Below are positions 62,476 through 64,000 of a DNA stretch of 64,000 nucleotides, one piece after another. Source of the stretch: JBGUVL01 sp964370395 (GTDB lineage: Bacteria; Bacillota_I; Bacilli_A; Erysipelotrichales; Erysipelotrichaceae); NCBI GenBank assembly GCA_964370395.1, contig CAYJIZ010000010.1, positions 22,976 through 86,975 on the forward strand, read 5' to 3'. The position numbers were made by a program, and so were the translations under genes. The notes beneath the pieces were generated by a model, which worked only from the letters and a program-made list of their open reading frames with translations, was not told where the DNA came from and did not search any database. Every line of letters begins with the position of its first letter. Position 1 is the first letter of the stretch.

Positions 62476-63699
62476 GTGCTAGTTAAAACAAATGAACAAA
62501 AGGTAATGCGTGATGTCATTCATGGATATATTCATATTGATTTACAAGTAGTATGGGATTTGATCAATGCAAAGGAATTCCAACGCTTGCGTCGTATTAA
62601 TCAATTAGGTGGAGTATTCCAAGTGTACCATACAGCTGAACATTCGCGTTTTTCACACAGTGTAGGTGTGTATGAAATTGTGCGTCGCATGGTATATGAA
62701 GTAAAAGATTTGAATGAATGTTTAAGTGAATACGATAAGGCAACCGTAATGATTGCCGCATTGCTACATGATGTAGGGCACTTGCCTTTCTCGCATGCAG
62801 CAGAAGGAATGTGCAATATTGCCCATGAAACATTTTCGGTACAAATTATCTTAGGTGATAGTGAAGTGCATGCAATACTTGATGCTGTAGATGAAAATTT
62901 GGCGAACGATGTCGCAAGTGTGATTTCGTATACGCATGAAAATAATTTGTTGAACCAACTGGTGTCGGGACAATTGGATGCCGATCGTATGGATTATTTA
63001 TTACGTGATGCGTATGCCACTGGGACAAGTTATGGGAAGTTTGATTTAGAAAGAATTTTACGTACGATTCGTGTGAAAGAAGGACGATTGGTAGTAAAAG
63101 AAAGTGGTATGCACAGTGTGGAAGATTACATTATGGCGCGTTATCATATGTATTGGCAAGTGTACTTTCATCCTGTAGCAAGAAGTTTTGAAGGGATTTT
63201 AACGACGTTATTTAAAAGAATGCGTTGGCTTTATGAGCAACAACCACAAATGTTTGAGAAAGCAAAAATGTTTGTTCCCTTTTTAGAAGGAACACCAACG
63301 ATTCAAGACCATTTTGTGTTTGATGAACATGCTGCGTATTATGGATTTAGTGTGTTAACACAATTGGAAGATGAAATCATTGCTGACTTGGCAAAGCGAA
63401 TACTGAATCGTCATCTATTTGAATACGAACGTGTACACTCTAAACAAGAGGTAAAACGTATCCAACAAAAATTAACGGATTTAGGATATGATTTAGAATA
63501 TTATTGTATTTTAGATACCACAAGCAAAAGTCCTTATTCTCCTTATGGGTTTGATGATTCCCACAATATCTTTGTTGTTAAGAAAAATGGCGATGTGTGT
63601 GAATTGTCACAAGTTAGTGTAATCGTGAATAGCTTAGTTGGTGGAGATGTAAAACAAGAACATACGATTTTCTTTCCAAAGGAGATAATAAATGAATAA
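62476..63699 (+). CDS. HD-domain phosphohydrolase, YwfO/dGTPase-like
   Basis: 407 residues from the GTG at 62476 (GGGGG upstream). The frame extends to 62416 without a site. RDVIHGYIHIDLQVVWDLI, AKEFQRLRRINQLGG, HTAEHSRFSHSVGVYEIVRR and the HD motif ALLHDVGHLPFSHAAEG with SGQLDADRMDYLLRDAYATG are typical of the SAMHD1-like dNTP triphosphohydrolase relatives in Firmicutes. Intact HD...D metal ligands. It overlaps the next gene by 8 bp. Confidence 0.92.
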   Translation: MLVKTNEQKVMRDVIHGYIHIDLQVVWDLINAKEFQRLRRINQLGGVFQVYHTAEHSRFSHSVGVYEIVRRMVYEVKDLNECLSEYDKATVMIAALLHDVGHLPFSHAAEGMCNIAHETFSVQIILGDSEVHAILDAVDENLANDVASVISYTHENNLLNQLVSGQLDADRMDYLLRDAYATGTSYGKFDLERILRTIRVKEGRLVVKESGMHSVEDYIMARYHMYWQVYFHPVARSFEGILTTLFKRMRWLYEQQPQMFEKAKMFVPFLEGTPTIQDHFVFDEHAAYYGFSVLTQLEDEIIADLAKRILNRHLFEYERVHSKQEVKRIQQKLTDLGYDLEYYCILDTTSKSPYSPYGFDDSHNIFVVKKNGDVCELSQVSVIVNSLVGGDVKQEHTIFFPKEIINE

Positions 63700-63931
63700 A
63701 ATTATTAATTTTAATCAAGCTGCTGCAATCAATGCATTGTTTAAGCAAGAAGGCATACAATACACGTTGCACTTGCATGGAGGTTGCCAATTTTGTGTCC
63801 CACAACTAGTATGTGAGGGAAAAGAACACGATATCAATGCGGTGTATGAACTGATGAACGCTTATTTAAAACCTTCGTTTATTCAAGTGAAACCGGATGA
63901 AACCAATCCATTAAATGTAATCGTATATTAA
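63692..63931 (+). CDS. Small conserved hypothetical protein
   Basis: 79 residues, ATG within ATGAATAA overlapping the HD gene stop, with AAAGGAG upstream. The Cys-x2-Cys pair in LHGGCQFCVPQL and the C-terminal PDETNPLNVIVY stand out. No function known; translational coupling to the HD phosphohydrolase suggests a linked role. The 69 bp after it show no gene. Confidence 0.7.
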   Translation: MNKIINFNQAAAINALFKQEGIQYTLHLHGGCQFCVPQLVCEGKEHDINAVYELMNAYLKPSFIQVKPDETNPLNVIVY

Positions 63932-64000
63932 AAAGGCTATCAAATGTGAAGTAGTAAAATAAAAGTAGACACACAAAAAGTACAAAAATGTATTTAAAGT

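Noticed and set aside
1..64000. tRNA, rRNA, CRISPR arrays, prophage or IS transposase
   Set aside because: None seen on either strand by reading; a short degenerate element could still have been missed.

Overview
The window is chromosomal DNA from a low-GC Bacillota (Firmicutes). The signs are A/T-rich intergenic DNA, strong GGAGG-type ribosome binding sites, TTGACA/TATAAT promoters, many intrinsic terminators, and Firmicutes families such as a LevR-type sigma-54 activator, SdpR/SdpI, DUF951, DUF1836, RarA and MntP behind a yybP-ykoY riboswitch. Gene content resembles gut Erysipelotrichia-type organisms, but that placement is inference. I see no rRNA, tRNA, CRISPR array, phage module or complete insertion sequence.

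Layout. 1-8.1 kb: housekeeping genes (MnmM-type tRNA methyltransferase, radical SAM protein, GNAT, aroD, an HTH-TPR regulator, rarA, mntP with its Mn riboswitch, a frameshifted luxS). 8.2-12.4 kb: hsp20 and an FtsX-type ABC exporter. 12.6-23.1 kb: a degenerate GGDEF protein, rpoN, and a complete sigma-54 regulon: a LevR-like activator, a near-perfect -24/-12 promoter, a mannose-family PTS (IIA, IIB, IIC, IID) and two SIS-domain deglycases. The best match is glucoselysine/fructoselysine (Amadori product) uptake and breakdown. 23.1-31.6 kb: an accessory, partly decayed region with a lactococcin-972-type ABC transporter pair lacking its bacteriocin, a small membrane protein, remnants of two genes, an HTH-TPR regulator paralogous to the one at 3.3 kb, an MdoB/LtaS-type sulfatase and a frameshifted DeoR regulator; nagB follows.

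32.5-40.1 kb (minus strand): a compact aromatic amino acid operon, aroB-aroC-aroE/aroK fusion-aroF1-aroF2-aroA-tyrA, behind a structured leader that looks like an attenuator. aroD lies 30 kb away. 40.4-41.9 kb: dtd-folD-DUF951. 42.1-44.3 kb: a Cache-PAS-GGDEF diguanylate cyclase broken by a one-base frameshift. 44.4-45.3 kb: an sdpRI-type pair without the toxin. 45.4-53 kb: an SDR enzyme, a DUF1836-degV operon behind a 35-bp palindrome, split transketolase, a two-part ThrE-type exporter and an XRE membrane regulator. 52.9-54.4 kb: a Mef-like MFS efflux pump behind a leader peptide carrying an Arg-Leu-Arg motif and a terminator, which suggests ribosome-stalling attenuation. 54.4-64 kb: Cof phosphatase, asnA, class Ia ribonucleotide reductase (nrdA-nrdB), a MarR regulator with a flavodoxin, a Gfo/Idh/MocA oxidoreductase and an HD phosphohydrolase.

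Three otherwise well-conserved genes (luxS, the deoR-type regulator and the Cache-GGDEF gene) each carry a single-base shift in a short homopolymer run. Either the assembly has homopolymer errors or these are real lesions or phase-variable sites.
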